Counted from the stretch's first letter, positions 20,015-30,857 are shown. The stretch is 64,000 nucleotides of DNA from Saprospiraceae bacterium (GCA_020629515.1 JAHDDE010000004.1:1-64000), one strand, 5' to 3'. Translations and numbers: made by a program. Notes: generated from the letters alone by a model not told the origin.

Positions 20015-20455
20015 ATGAATTTCACTAAGTTTTTTCATCTTATAAGTTATTTACAGTATCCTACGATGCTCATTGGGTTTTATTTTGTTGTGAGACCATA
20101 CATTACAGGTGAGATAATTGAGGACCCCACAGTTATGATTAGTGCAATCAATACCATCTTAGTCTGTATGGGTTTGAGTGTGAGCTTTTCTACCTTACAA
20201 GACACTACAAAGACACAAAATAATATATCAAAAAAAATATGGCAAGACCCTAAAAAGGGGAGTTTGTTCATATTGGCTATCTGTTTTATGATCTTATTTA
20301 TATTATGTTTTGGCTTATTCGGATATTTCGTTAGTCATAATACAGCGTTTAAAGAGATTTCATTAGGATGCATAGTGCTTTCGATAGGTCTTATAGGCAT
20401 GCTCAAGGCCGCCAAGGAAATGTTTGAAAACCATCGATTAGATAAAAATTCATAA
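20015..20455 (+). CDS. hypothetical membrane protein
   Basis: ORF with several hydrophobic segments. Confidence 0.65.
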   Translation: MNFTKFFHLISYLQYPTMLIGFYFVVRPYITGEIIEDPTVMISAINTILVCMGLSVSFSTLQDTTKTQNNISKKIWQDPKKGSLFILAICFMILFILCFGLFGYFVSHNTAFKEISLGCIVLSIGLIGMLKAAKEMFENHRLDKNS

Positions 20456-20487
20456 TATTTTTCAATACCTGACCTTCAAGCGATCCT

Positions 20488-21696
20488 ATGGATATCAAAA
20501 AACGCTCCGTTATATTTATTTTTCTAACTGTGATGATTGATGTCATCGGATTTGGTATTATCATTCCAGTTTTTCCATCACTGATAGAAGCACTTACTGG
20601 TGAAGGTTTGAGCGCAGCGTCAGGATGGGGAGGTATGCTAATGGTCTCTTTTGCCTTGATGCAATTTTTTTTTGCACCAGTTATGGGGGAATTGAGTGAT
20701 AAGTATGGCAGACGTCCCATATTGTTATTGAGTTTGCTGGGGCTAAGTTTGGATTATTTGCTTCATGCTTTTGCCCCAACCATTTTGTGGTTGTTTATAG
20801 GAAGAATAATTGCTGGGATTGGAGGAGCATCTTTTACTACAGCTAATGCTTATATGGCCGATATATCTTCCCCTGATGAAAGAGCAAAAAATTTCGGTTT
20901 AATAGGTGCAGCTTTTGGATTTGGATTTATTATTGGCCCTGCTATCGGTGGAATTTTTGGCAATATAGATGTCCGCTTACCATTCTTCTTGGCTGCAGGG
21001 TTATCCTTTGCTAACTTTATATTTGGATACTTCTTAGTACCTGAATCACTCAGTAAAGAAAATCGAAGGGAACCTGATTACCAAAAGATGATACCTGGAG
21101 TGTCTTTAGCTTTTTTAGGAAAGTACAAATCACTTGGATGGATGATTTTTGCCCTTTTCTTAGCTAATGTGGCAGGGCAAGTGCTGCCTGCGATTTGGTC
21201 ATTTTTTACAATGGAAGTTTATAATTGGAATGAAGCACAAGTAGGGTATAGCTTAAGTTTTGTGGGTTTGTTGGTGGCATTGGTTCAGGGAGGCTTAATA
21301 GGAATTGCTGTTAAGAAATTTGGTCAAAAGAAAGTCATTTTAGGTGGATTTGTCTTATGGAGCTTCGGGATGTTCATGTTTGCGTTTGCCTCTGAGGCGT
21401 GGATGCTCTATGCCATACTTATACCATATGCACTTGGGGGTGTTGCTGGACCTACTTTGCAAGGTTTATTGTCTAACGAAGTATCCGAAAAAGAACAAGG
21501 TAATTTGCAGGGTGCTCTAACCAGTATGATCAGCCTGACTACGATCATTGGACCTGCTATAGCCACAGGATTATTTTACTTCTTTACGCAAGAAGGAGCT
21601 TCTTTCTATTTTCCAGGAGCACCTTATTTGATGAGTTGCCTGCTATTGGTGTTGGCAACATGGTGTGTACGGCGAGGATTGTTGAAATTTAATTGA
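20488..21696 (+). CDS. MFS transporter, TCR/Tet family
   Basis: VIFIFLTVMIDVIGFGIIIPVFPSL, GELSDKYGRRPILLLSLLGL, IGRIIAGIGGA. Confidence 0.94.
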   Translation: MDIKKRSVIFIFLTVMIDVIGFGIIIPVFPSLIEALTGEGLSAASGWGGMLMVSFALMQFFFAPVMGELSDKYGRRPILLLSLLGLSLDYLLHAFAPTILWLFIGRIIAGIGGASFTTANAYMADISSPDERAKNFGLIGAAFGFGFIIGPAIGGIFGNIDVRLPFFLAAGLSFANFIFGYFLVPESLSKENRREPDYQKMIPGVSLAFLGKYKSLGWMIFALFLANVAGQVLPAIWSFFTMEVYNWNEAQVGYSLSFVGLLVALVQGGLIGIAVKKFGQKKVILGGFVLWSFGMFMFAFASEAWMLYAILIPYALGGVAGPTLQGLLSNEVSEKEQGNLQGALTSMISLTTIIGPAIATGLFYFFTQEGASFYFPGAPYLMSCLLLVLATWCVRRGLLKFN

Positions 21697-21732
21697 ACCG
21701 GTACTAAAAGGCCAAAATTGGTTAAAGGTATT

Positions 21733-21763
21733 ATACGAGCTATCCCAAAAAGATAGCTCGTAT
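21733..21763 (+). terminator. terminator-like hairpin downstream of the MFS gene
   Basis: atacgagctatc-ccaaaaa-gatagctcgtat, 12-bp stem. No strong T-run. Confidence 0.5.
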
Positions 21764-21827
21764 GTAGATATATTTCTTAATTATAAGTTGCAATAAAAGG
21801 AAGTATACTTTTAGCTTTTTGTGATTA

Positions 21828-22193
21828 TTAGCTCAATGAATATATAATTGCGTTGATATTATATCTTTCTACAATTTTTTCGGTGAACATTTTATGGCCT
21901 TTGGGTGCGAGTAAAAATAATTTACCCCCCTTCATACTAGCCATCATACTGAGAAGTTTCCACTTGGTCACCAATGATTGAACCTTTTCGGTTTTAAGTG
22001 CTATTTCAGAAAAATATCGAGTTTTTCCATTCAGTTTAAAGGACATGTCAGCCTGCACAGATTGATCTGTACTTTTATTAACAAAGGATTTAGGTGGATC
22101 AAAATCTTCGTGATTAGCTTTTAGTTCAGATATAGATCTTGAGTTTGCCCAATCTAATGCTTTTTGGAAGTACTTCTGTTTGGATTCTGTCAT
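21828..22193 (-). CDS. hypothetical protein
   Basis: ORF 121 aa with plausible coding composition. Confidence 0.6.
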   Translation of the reverse strand: MTESKQKYFQKALDWANSRSISELKANHEDFDPPKSFVNKSTDQSVQADMSFKLNGKTRYFSEIALKTEKVQSLVTKWKLLSMMASMKGGKLFLLAPKGHKMFTEKIVERYNINAIIYSLS

Positions 22194-22401
22194 GTAGATA
22201 TTTTAATGAAACATTTGATGTACCTATATACAACTGATTTTGGGCGAGCTTAAGTTCCTCTTTATTGATTTATTATAATATTTCATCTAAGTTTTCAAAG
22301 AATTGAGCCTCAAATTGGATTTAGAGGCTCACAATCGCTTAATGCTATCTCTAATCAATTAGAACATGTCTGTGCTAATGCTGCTAATTAGAATTCGGAG
22401 C

Positions 22402-22602
22402 TCATTCATCTAATACGACATTTTGAACTCTGCCAATCTCTCCTGTGCTCAATTGAACTTTTATACCATGGGGGTGAAAACTTGATTTGGTCAATATCCT
22501 TTTGACAAAGCCTTCTGTGATTTCTCCATTACGCTGATGATGTTTTTGTACGATCTCAACGAGATCACCGATATTGACATTGCTTCTCTTTTGCCCATTC
22601 AT
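22402..22602 (-). CDS. YwbE family protein
   Basis: NVNIGDLVEIVQKHHQRNGEITEGFVKRILTKSSFHPHGIKVQLSTGEIGRVQNVV. Confidence 0.9.
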   Translation of the reverse strand: MNGQKRSNVNIGDLVEIVQKHHQRNGEITEGFVKRILTKSSFHPHGIKVQLSTGEIGRVQNVVLDE

Positions 22603-22630
22603 GATTAAAAAAAGTGATATGGTTACTAAT

Positions 22631-22927
22631 TTAATTATATCGTCGCCATAAATCTTCCCATTCCTCTTCTATAGATCCTTCAAAAACTGGTTGATGAGCT
22701 CTATCGTACCAATACTCTGCATTCCATTGGTCTCCTTCTTTTCTGTGTAGGTAAGCGTGTACGTGGGCAGCCGATTTGGTATTTGAATTATCTACTAATT
22801 GATGTGCTTTATCCCAATCACCTTGTCTATCGTGATACAATGCTTTGACTACTATAGTCCAGGCGGGGTTGAAGATCAGCTCTTTATTCTTCACGATGTA
22901 CCGTAGATGGACTGAACGCTGGGACAC
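22631..22927 (-). CDS. hypothetical protein
   Basis: 98-aa ORF overlapping the upstream cupin gene by 44 nt. Content (NTKSAAHVHAYLHRKEGDQWNAEYWYDRA) looks coding. Confidence 0.65.
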   Translation of the reverse strand: MSQRSVHLRYIVKNKELIFNPAWTIVVKALYHDRQGDWDKAHQLVDNSNTKSAAHVHAYLHRKEGDQWNAEYWYDRAHQPVFEGSIEEEWEDLWRRYN

Positions 22928-23252
22928 AGAAAGCTAAGTATTCAACGGGCTCATCAAATGGGTTAGAATATTGTACTCGGCAGCCTGACTTAATTAGTAT
23001 TGATTCTCCAGCGTTTAATACAATTTCTTCCGTATCATCAATAATAATTTTTTTTCTTCCTTTTATGACAAAAGTGATTTCGTCAAATTGAGGGGTTTGG
23101 TAGGGTTCTCCCCATTGAGGAGGTGCTACCATATGAGCTACGCTATATTTTGATTCATCTGTACTTGCCAAGCCAAAGTGTTCTTTGATACTTTTACCGT
23201 CATCTGTAGGAACGATGAATGGTTGGGTTTGCTTGATATACTTTTTGGACAT
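22884..23252 (-). CDS. cupin domain protein
   Basis: FDEITFVIKGRKKIIIDDTEEIVLNAGESILIKSGCRVQYSNPFDEPVEYLAFC. Confidence 0.85.
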   Translation of the reverse strand: MSKKYIKQTQPFIVPTDDGKSIKEHFGLASTDESKYSVAHMVAPPQWGEPYQTPQFDEITFVIKGRKKIIIDDTEEIVLNAGESILIKSGCRVQYSNPFDEPVEYLAFCVPAFSPSTVHREE

Positions 23253-23338
23253 ATGGTCTATTTCTATATTGGGCCAAAAATAGTATTTCTACCGCATTGC
23301 AGTGAGGGGAGAATGATTATAAGAGCTCGTGGTAATAT

Positions 23339-24763
23339 TCAATTTTGTAATCTGAGAGCGCAGTTTTTAATCAACTGCCAAGCTGCCTGTACGTGTTGAA
23401 GTGATACATTTGTTTGACCTATAGACATCCTAAGCGTATAAATGCCTTTTACTTTAGTATGAGTAATAAAAAGCTGGCCTGTAGCATTGACACTTTGCAG
23501 AAGACGTTCATTGAGTCGGTTAGCTTCATCAAGAGTTGGTTGAATTGATGAGGGGAAATACCTAAAACACACCAGGTTCATCTCCAATGGAACGATCATC
23601 TGAAAATCTGAATTTTCTAAGATCGCTTTTTCGAGCCACTGCGCTATCTGATTATGATATCTTAGTTTTCCTTGTAGACCTTGTAGTCCATAGTATCGTA
23701 AAACAAACCATAATTTGAGCGATCTAAATCGTCGTCCTAAAGGTATGCCCCAATCACAGTGATTATTGACATGACCATCTGATTTGGTTTTAAGATATTC
23801 TGGAAGTATTGCAAAAGTGTTAACCAATGCAGTAGGGTCCTTAATGAAGTATACTGAGCAATCAAAATTGGTGAATAACCATTTATGTGGATTGAAAACA
23901 AAACTATCGACCTGTACTATACCTTCTAATAAGTATTGATACTCAGGTAAGATCAATGCCGAACCTGCATATGCGGCATCTACATGAAGCCAGATACTAT
24001 ATTGCTCTGCTATTTCAGCTATTTCTTTTAATGGATCCATAGCCAGGGTTCCAGTAGTCCCTAACGCAGCTACGATACAAAGTGGATTATATCCATCTGA
24101 TAGATCTTTTTTAATTTGGGAATGTAGTGCCTCAGGAATCATCGCCATTCGATCATCCGTTGGAATTTTAATTACATTGTCTTTCCCTATGCCTGCAATT
24201 TTTGCCCCTTTCTCGACAGAAGAATGAGTTTGATCAGAACAGTAAAGTCGATATTTTTCTGAGCCTGAATAGCCTTTGTGATTGATATGGTGTTCTGACT
24301 TTTTTTCCCTTGCAGTGAGTATGGCCGTAAGGCTTGCTGACGAGGCAGAATCTTGGATAACTCCTGACCAGTCTTTTGAGAAGCCCATGGCTTTCAATAA
24401 CCATTGAACGACCTTTTCTTCTAATTCTGTTGAAGCTGGAGAAGTTTCCCATTTCATCCCTTGCACACCAAGGGTGGCTGTTAGCATCTCTGCCAAAATA
24501 GAAGGTGGGCTGGTGTTAGCTTGGAAGTAGGCATAATAGTTAGGGCTTTGCCAATGAGTCACTCCAGGTAAGATAATATCCTTAAAATCTCGAAAAATCT
24601 CTTGAATTGATTCCCCCTCATCGGGTATACAATCTGGTAATTTATTATAGATTTCTTTAGGAGTGACTTGGGATTTGACAGGATAAGACTCTACTTCGTC
24701 CATATAATCTGCCATCCAGTCCACAAAGCGGTGAGCTTCTTTTCTAAATTCTTTTGAGTTCAT
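23339..24763 (-). CDS. pyridoxal-dependent group II decarboxylase (aromatic-L-amino-acid decarboxylase-like)
   Basis: WQSPNYYAYF, WLHVDAAYAGSALI, SFVFNPHKWLFTNFDCS with PLP Lys. Confidence 0.93.
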   Translation of the reverse strand: MNSKEFRKEAHRFVDWMADYMDEVESYPVKSQVTPKEIYNKLPDCIPDEGESIQEIFRDFKDIILPGVTHWQSPNYYAYFQANTSPPSILAEMLTATLGVQGMKWETSPASTELEEKVVQWLLKAMGFSKDWSGVIQDSASSASLTAILTAREKKSEHHINHKGYSGSEKYRLYCSDQTHSSVEKGAKIAGIGKDNVIKIPTDDRMAMIPEALHSQIKKDLSDGYNPLCIVAALGTTGTLAMDPLKEIAEIAEQYSIWLHVDAAYAGSALILPEYQYLLEGIVQVDSFVFNPHKWLFTNFDCSVYFIKDPTALVNTFAILPEYLKTKSDGHVNNHCDWGIPLGRRFRSLKLWFVLRYYGLQGLQGKLRYHNQIAQWLEKAILENSDFQMIVPLEMNLVCFRYFPSSIQPTLDEANRLNERLLQSVNATGQLFITHTKVKGIYTLRMSIGQTNVSLQHVQAAWQLIKNCALRLQN

Positions 24764-24789
24764 TTAATGCTTATCTAACATTACAAATT

Positions 24790-24822
24790 AAAAAGAGATG
24801 TCCACAATGAACATCTCTTTTT
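24790..24822 (-). terminator. Rho-independent terminator
   Basis: aaaaagagatgt-ccacaatga-acatctcttttt, 12-bp stem, downstream of the minus-strand gene ending at 24854. Confidence 0.75.
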
Positions 24823-24853
24823 TAAATTATGCTTTTGAATTGTAGCTTTTATT

Positions 24854-25762
24854 TTATGCGAATCTTAACTCCTTTAAATATTCAGCACCCACTGCCACAC
24901 TCTTCATCGGAGTAGAATTGTCATATCTTTCTTGCTCCAGTATAAAATATTTCATCCCTCGTTCAGAAGCTCTTTTGAGTATGGTAGGGAAGTCAATTAT
25001 TCCTGTACCTAAGTCACAAGATGCTTGTCTTTCGTCGCCCGCATCTTTCATTCTATCCTTCACATGACAAAGTCTAAATCGATTAGGATATTTGTCCAAA
25101 TATTCAATCGGATCTGCTCCGCCTGTTACTACCCAATAGATATCCATTTCGTGGTCTACTAATTCTGGGTCGGTATTTTCCATCATGAAGTCTTGAGGTA
25201 TCATTCCTGAAAAGGGCACAAAAGAATAAGCATGATTATGATATGCAAACCTTATACCGTTCTTTTTACAAGTTTCACCACAACTATTGAAGAGATCAGT
25301 GATCTTTTTCCAATCTTCTACTGATTTTTGAGGCCCAACAAACGGGCATATAAGGTAGTCTAAACCCACCTCTGCTGCTTCTGCTGCTTTTTGTTCAAAA
25401 TTTTCGTGGATATTGCAATGACTTGAAACCATTTCGAGACCCACATCTCCTAAAAATGATTTGAAATCTTTTGCTGGCATATCCCACCATAGACCTTGTT
25501 TTCCTTCATATCCCTCGAGCTGAGCAAAACCCATGTCAGAGAGTTTTTTTATGACTTCTTTTGGATCTTTTGGCATCTCATCCCTTAAAGTGTACAGTTG
25601 AATCCCAAATTTTTCCAGGCTCGGTGGTGCGACGTCTTTTACGATTTTGTCCACGCTGGATTGCTTTGTGCCGCAAGCAGGAAGTAATAAACTACCTGCA
25701 ACAGCATACGCTGCTGAATGCATAAATGCTCTTCGAGAATTGGAAGTTAGTTTGTTAGTCAT
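24854..25762 (-). CDS. sugar phosphate isomerase/epimerase-like TIM-barrel protein
   Basis: Leader with signal, FGIQLYTLRDEM, VSSHCNIHENF, RFAYHNHAYSF, HEMDIYWVVTGGADP. Confidence 0.9.
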   Translation of the reverse strand: MTNKLTSNSRRAFMHSAAYAVAGSLLLPACGTKQSSVDKIVKDVAPPSLEKFGIQLYTLRDEMPKDPKEVIKKLSDMGFAQLEGYEGKQGLWWDMPAKDFKSFLGDVGLEMVSSHCNIHENFEQKAAEAAEVGLDYLICPFVGPQKSVEDWKKITDLFNSCGETCKKNGIRFAYHNHAYSFVPFSGMIPQDFMMENTDPELVDHEMDIYWVVTGGADPIEYLDKYPNRFRLCHVKDRMKDAGDERQASCDLGTGIIDFPTILKRASERGMKYFILEQERYDNSTPMKSVAVGAEYLKELRFA

Positions 25763-25972
25763 GATTCGATAGTTAGATCTGCGCTAAGATTAAAAGTTTT
25801 AACCATATTATCTTTTAAATCAAGTGATAAAGAAAGTTGAAGGAATAAAGACGTTGTAACTATTACTTATTAACTGCTCCTGAATTAGCTATCCAGAAAA
25901 TAGGGGATATCGATTTGATTAATTTGAATATGGGCCTTTGTATGGATAGATAGTGCCTAACCATAAACTGGG

Positions 25973-26845
25973 TTATTCCCACCATGGATAAAATTCAGGC
26001 ATATCAGAAGCCTTAGACTCAAAATTTGGATCTCTTTTGTCAAGAAAAGATTGAACACCTTCTTTGCCGTCTTTCATACTGGCATAGAAAATGGCTAGTG
26101 AATCCACTTTGTGAGCCTCTACAGGATGCGACGTGGCAGCATTGCGATACATCATCTGTCGTGATAATGTCACTGCCACTGGACTAAAGTTGACAATCTT
26201 CTTGGCTATGGTATATGCAGCATTTAATAACTCTTCTGCCTTGTGAATTGATTTTATATAACCAGCTTGCAGTAGTACTTCTGGCTTATGAATCTCTCCA
26301 GTATACACCCATTCTAAAGCTGTAGACATATTCACTATTCTGGGTAAGAACCAAGTTGAGCAAGCTTCTGGTGTTATACCTATTTTATTAAATACGAATC
26401 CAACTTTACCAAATTCAGAACAAAGTCTGATATCCATAGCACAGGTCATCGTAGCACCGATGCCAACAGCAGCACCATTGATAGCTGCTATAACGGGTTT
26501 CTTACAATCATAAATAGCTAAAGTCACCCTACCGCCTGTATCTCGGACACCTTGGATGAATTCAGGATCATCTAATTTTTCATTCATATCATCGATTGTA
26601 GGCTTCAGATCTTCATTCAGTCCGAATACATTTCCAGCAACCGATAAGTCCATACCTGCACAAAAGGCTCGACCTGCTCCCGTTACAACTATAGCTCTTA
26701 TATCGTCGTCTTCATTGGCAGATTCAAAAAAATGAATTAATTCATTTGCCATTTCTACTGTAAAAGCATTGAGGGCGTCAGGTCTATTCAACGTTAGTGT
26801 AGCTATGTATTCAGAGATTTCTACTTTGAGTGTATTATAGTTCAT
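25973..26845 (-). CDS. enoyl-CoA hydratase/isomerase family protein
   Basis: ATLTLNRPDALNAFTVEM, AIVVTGAGRAFCAGMDLS, KPVIAAINGAAVGIGATM. Confidence 0.93.
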   Translation of the reverse strand: MNYNTLKVEISEYIATLTLNRPDALNAFTVEMANELIHFFESANEDDDIRAIVVTGAGRAFCAGMDLSVAGNVFGLNEDLKPTIDDMNEKLDDPEFIQGVRDTGGRVTLAIYDCKKPVIAAINGAAVGIGATMTCAMDIRLCSEFGKVGFVFNKIGITPEACSTWFLPRIVNMSTALEWVYTGEIHKPEVLLQAGYIKSIHKAEELLNAAYTIAKKIVNFSPVAVTLSRQMMYRNAATSHPVEAHKVDSLAIFYASMKDGKEGVQSFLDKRDPNFESKASDMPEFYPWWE

Positions 26846-26850
26846 TAATC

Positions 26851-27297
26851 TTATTTGTAATCATAGGTAGCAGGAGGACCAGCTAAATAGTTGTTTAATT
26901 GTGCTTTCAAGTTCTTGTGGATAGGGTGATCTTGATAGAGATTATAATCTTCTTCGCTCCTGAAGGCTAAAGTTAAGATATATTCATATTGATCAAGAGC
27001 TCTTTGGTCTTTCAGGTTAATGAATTCTCCAAACTCAAGCTTGAGCACTTCGGATATCTTTGATAGTGATTGAATGCTTTCTTTTAATGTCAAAGTCTCC
27101 TCTTTTGTCAATGTTTCTTTCACATCAAATAAGACAATGTGACTGATACTTTTTTTACTAGGATTGTAACATGCTTTTAGTTCATGATAAAGCTCCCTAT
27201 TTTCATTTTCGAGAGTTTTTATTTTGACGTACAAGTCATTGTTATCTTGACAGGACATTGTTAAAATAATACTCAATACTAAGGTGATACACCGCAT
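26851..27297 (-). CDS. Dabb (stress-responsive A/B barrel) domain protein
   Basis: ISHIVLFDVKETLTKEE...LALTFRSEEDYNLYQDHPIH-like pattern. Confidence 0.8.
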   Translation of the reverse strand: MRCITLVLSIILTMSCQDNNDLYVKIKTLENENRELYHELKACYNPSKKSISHIVLFDVKETLTKEETLTLKESIQSLSKISEVLKLEFGEFINLKDQRALDQYEYILTLAFRSEEDYNLYQDHPIHKNLKAQLNNYLAGPPATYDYK

Positions 27298-27309
27298 ACT
27301 TACTACAAT

Positions 27310-30300
27310 CTAATCTGCAGAGAATGTAGCTTGTACTAAGGCCGCAAATGTCATTAAGCCAAACCTGTCCTCATCACTTGGATCATATACGAAATAGAGC
27401 TTATCGAGCTTCTCATTAATTGATTGATTTAGTTGAATAGATATCATTCCATTTTCAGATCCTTTTTTAGGCACACCCATTCTGCCTGTTCCGATAATAT
27501 CTCCATCCAGAGCATTTTTTCTGAGTTGTAGTGTGATCCCTTTATTGGGAGCTGATTGCCAACCAGCTATTACGTTCACAGTTTTTACGCCAGTAAGATC
27601 AATCTCATTAAATGCAAAAGATCCTCCATTGCGGGGCAATATGAGTAATTCCATATCACCAAATTCTACTTCATTGAATTCTACTATATCTTGAGCTTTA
27701 CCCATGCTTATGGTGTTACTCTTGAGAGATACTGTATTAGAGCCAGTTAAGGCTTTGATCCCCTCATGCCCTTGATCAGTATAGCTGGCCGTCATCAGTA
27801 AAGTTTTACCGTCGTTATTGCCACTTGGAGGAGTAAATGTTCCATTTGGAGGCATAGATTCTGCTTGTTCTCCAGATAGAGATTGTATGTAGAGAGCAAT
27901 AAGTCGTGCATCAGATTTGTCCAAGTCTGGATGTGCAGGCATGTTTGTTTCTCCCCAAACGCCTGTACTACCGTTGATGATAGTTCCTTGCAAATAAGCT
28001 GTGGTATTCTCAGTGTTATTATATTTCTTTGCGATATCAGTATATGATGGCCCTATAGACTTGCCTACTGCCTTATGACAAGCCTTGCAGTCAAGTCCAT
28101 TAGTTAATGCTTCACCTTGAGCTATCTCGGATACGACCTGATGCCCTGTCGATGCCGATACTTCATCATATCCTTCTACCAAATCAACTGAAACAAAAAT
28201 ATTTGACTCGTCGATATTAGATCCATCTTCTTGATCTGAGACTGATACGCTGTAATTGATAGGTACTCCTGGGATGAAAAATGAAGAGTTGCCCCCTGAT
28301 AAGTCAATTTCTACTGTCGGAGTCGTATTACCACTTACCACAGGTATAGGCATACCAGCGGCTTTCATTTTTTTAGTATCGTATACTTCTACATTTATGT
28401 TGTAATCTCCAGCTTCTTTGTAGGTATAGCTAATTTGTGGATTATTGGATTCCTTAATCTCGCCATCTCCAAAATCATAGATATAGCTTAGTTCATCATT
28501 TTCTAAGTCCGAAGCTTCTACAGAAATGTTGACAGTCATAGGATGAGCACCTGTTGATCTATCGATATCTATATGCTCTATTGTTGGCGGTAGGTTATCT
28601 CCATTATACTTGATATAGCTCAATCCAGAATCCTCATTTTTACTAAACCATCCACTACCGTATTCTAAAAGGTATATCGTACCATCTTCTGCCATTTCCA
28701 TATCAATGAGATTGGCCAATTCTATGTCTTGTGCAAAGGGTTCTATTTTGTTAAAGTCCCCATTGTCAAAAAGATTAACCGCCTTCATCCAATGTCTCAT
28801 CCAATCATATATGATTACTTTCCCATCGTAGTAATCGGGAAGCGCATTTGGTCCATTATAAAGGTCCTTGTAGTGAGCAGGCCCAGCCATCGCATTCCTT
28901 CCACCACTTGTAGTCTGCTGATGGATCATAGACTCGCCATAATCATAGTAAATATATGCTCCTTGAGCAGGGGGGAGTTCAGTGAGTCCAGTATTATTCT
29001 TTGAATCATTAATGGGTTTTTCTGGGTCAAATTGGGCTCCTGTTTTACCATTCGAGTAATCATAATCATAATATGCCTTGTTGTCCGCTATAAATAGTGG
29101 CCAACCAAAATTTCCCGCTTTTTTAGCTTGATTCATCTCATCATATCCTCGAGGCCCTCGCTCTCCCCACTTATCTTCTCCCGCATCTGGACCGACATCA
29201 CCCCAATAGACATAACCATTTTTTGGGTCAACGGATATTCTATATGGATTTCGATGGCCCATAGTATATATTTCAGGTCTTGTTTTGGCAGTTCCTTTAG
29301 GAAATAGATTGCCTTCTGGGATGTCATAAGATCCGTCTTCGTTGACCTTTATTCTCAATATTTTACCTCTTAGGTCATTTGTGTTTCCTGAGGATCGTCT
29401 GGCATCATATTGTTTTTTACCTGGCAGGTCATTGAGAGGCGCATATCCATTGTTAGCAAACTGGGCACCTGGTTCATCAAATGGGGTGGAGTTATCGCCA
29501 GTTGATAAATATAGTAAGCCATTAGCATCAAAGGCAATAGAACCTCCAGTATGACAGCATATGTAACGGTCGCTGGCTACATCCAAGATTACTTGTTCAC
29601 TACTCATATCCCATTTTCCATCTGCAAATTTGAATCTGGATAGTCTATTTACTTGTAGTTGCCCTGAAGGACTGTAATACACATAGATCCAATTATTTTC
29701 TGAATAATTCGGATCTTTTTGAAGACCCATTAACCCTTCTTCTGCGTTAACCCCTTGGACGCCTGAAGTATGATAGACATCTAATGTAGCGATATCAGTC
29801 AGTTCCTCTGTTTCTGCGTTATAATGTTTGATTCCACCTCGTCTTTCTGCGATTAATACATCTTTATTGGGTAATATGGCCATTTCTGTTGGCTCGTAAA
29901 ATTCGCCTACAGCCAAGGGTATTTTGGTGAATCTGCGGTAGTCTGGAGGAAATTGTGATCGAGCTTTACTGTAGTCTAAATTATTATTGTCTCCAATGGC
30001 ATATTGTATGCCTCCCAGAAGATGCTTTAAGAAAAATTCTTCTTCATAGCTTTCTTCAGTATGTCCTAATGCAGTGTAAAATGATCTGCCTCCATCATAT
30101 TCGTGATACCATGCCATAGGGTGTGTAGCGCCATTTTCTCCTCCTTCATAAGAAGACTCATCCACACTCATGATGACACTGATATCTTCATTTATATTTT
30201 TGAAATTATATAATTCATCAGTTCGTGTCCACACGGTATCAACAAAAAAATTGGTAGCGCTAAATCCAAAATCCTCAATTTGGAAATTAGCTTCCTGTGT

Positions 30301-30732
30301 AGCAGGATGGCTTAAGAAGTAGGCTCCCGCTAATTTTCCGTACCAATTCCATCCGTATTCTGTATCAGCGGCTGCGTGAACTCCTACATAGCCTCCACCA
30401 GATTGTATATATCGCTCAAAGGATATCTCTTGCAAGTGATCTAATACATCCATGGTCGTATTGAGGAATATGACAGCACTATATTGAGATAAATTGTCCT
30501 CATTAAATAGGCTGGAGTTTTCTGTTGTATCTACTACAAATCCATTTTCTTCTCCTAATTTTTGAATGGCTGCAATACCATTGGGTATCGAGCTATGCTT
30601 GAATCCAACAGTTTTAGTGAATACTAAAACCTTCGGATCTCCTTCACGCTGATTACTACAGCTGGGTAACAACAGACTTAAGAATACCAACAAAATAGCT
30701 GCCCTAGTAAAAAGAATATTTTCAATTTTCAT
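27310..30732 (-). CDS. ThuA-like / PQQ-type sugar dehydrogenase-like / PKD / cytochrome c multidomain protein
   Basis: VLVFTKTVGFKHSSIPNGIAAI (ThuA), MGHRNPYRISVDPKNGYVYWGDVGPD (beta-propeller), DLENDELSYIYDFGDG (PKD), LDCKACHKAVGKSIGPSY (CxxCH), C-terminal CBM-like region. Confidence 0.92.
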   Translation of the reverse strand: MKIENILFTRAAILLVFLSLLLPSCSNQREGDPKVLVFTKTVGFKHSSIPNGIAAIQKLGEENGFVVDTTENSSLFNEDNLSQYSAVIFLNTTMDVLDHLQEISFERYIQSGGGYVGVHAAADTEYGWNWYGKLAGAYFLSHPATQEANFQIEDFGFSATNFFVDTVWTRTDELYNFKNINEDISVIMSVDESSYEGGENGATHPMAWYHEYDGGRSFYTALGHTEESYEEEFFLKHLLGGIQYAIGDNNNLDYSKARSQFPPDYRRFTKIPLAVGEFYEPTEMAILPNKDVLIAERRGGIKHYNAETEELTDIATLDVYHTSGVQGVNAEEGLMGLQKDPNYSENNWIYVYYSPSGQLQVNRLSRFKFADGKWDMSSEQVILDVASDRYICCHTGGSIAFDANGLLYLSTGDNSTPFDEPGAQFANNGYAPLNDLPGKKQYDARRSSGNTNDLRGKILRIKVNEDGSYDIPEGNLFPKGTAKTRPEIYTMGHRNPYRISVDPKNGYVYWGDVGPDAGEDKWGERGPRGYDEMNQAKKAGNFGWPLFIADNKAYYDYDYSNGKTGAQFDPEKPINDSKNNTGLTELPPAQGAYIYYDYGESMIHQQTTSGGRNAMAGPAHYKDLYNGPNALPDYYDGKVIIYDWMRHWMKAVNLFDNGDFNKIEPFAQDIELANLIDMEMAEDGTIYLLEYGSGWFSKNEDSGLSYIKYNGDNLPPTIEHIDIDRSTGAHPMTVNISVEASDLENDELSYIYDFGDGEIKESNNPQISYTYKEAGDYNINVEVYDTKKMKAAGMPIPVVSGNTTPTVEIDLSGGNSSFFIPGVPINYSVSVSDQEDGSNIDESNIFVSVDLVEGYDEVSASTGHQVVSEIAQGEALTNGLDCKACHKAVGKSIGPSYTDIAKKYNNTENTTAYLQGTIINGSTGVWGETNMPAHPDLDKSDARLIALYIQSLSGEQAESMPPNGTFTPPSGNNDGKTLLMTASYTDQGHEGIKALTGSNTVSLKSNTISMGKAQDIVEFNEVEFGDMELLILPRNGGSFAFNEIDLTGVKTVNVIAGWQSAPNKGITLQLRKNALDGDIIGTGRMGVPKKGSENGMISIQLNQSINEKLDKLYFVYDPSDEDRFGLMTFAALVQATFSAD

Positions 30733-30857
30733 ATAGATTATTCTAAACTAATTTATCAACAAGATCTCTGATAAATGTACAGGTATTATTGAAAATCTAT
30801 GTTAAGATTGAGCTTTGAAGGGATAATGAGCGATTAAAAATTAAAAAATAGTATTTT

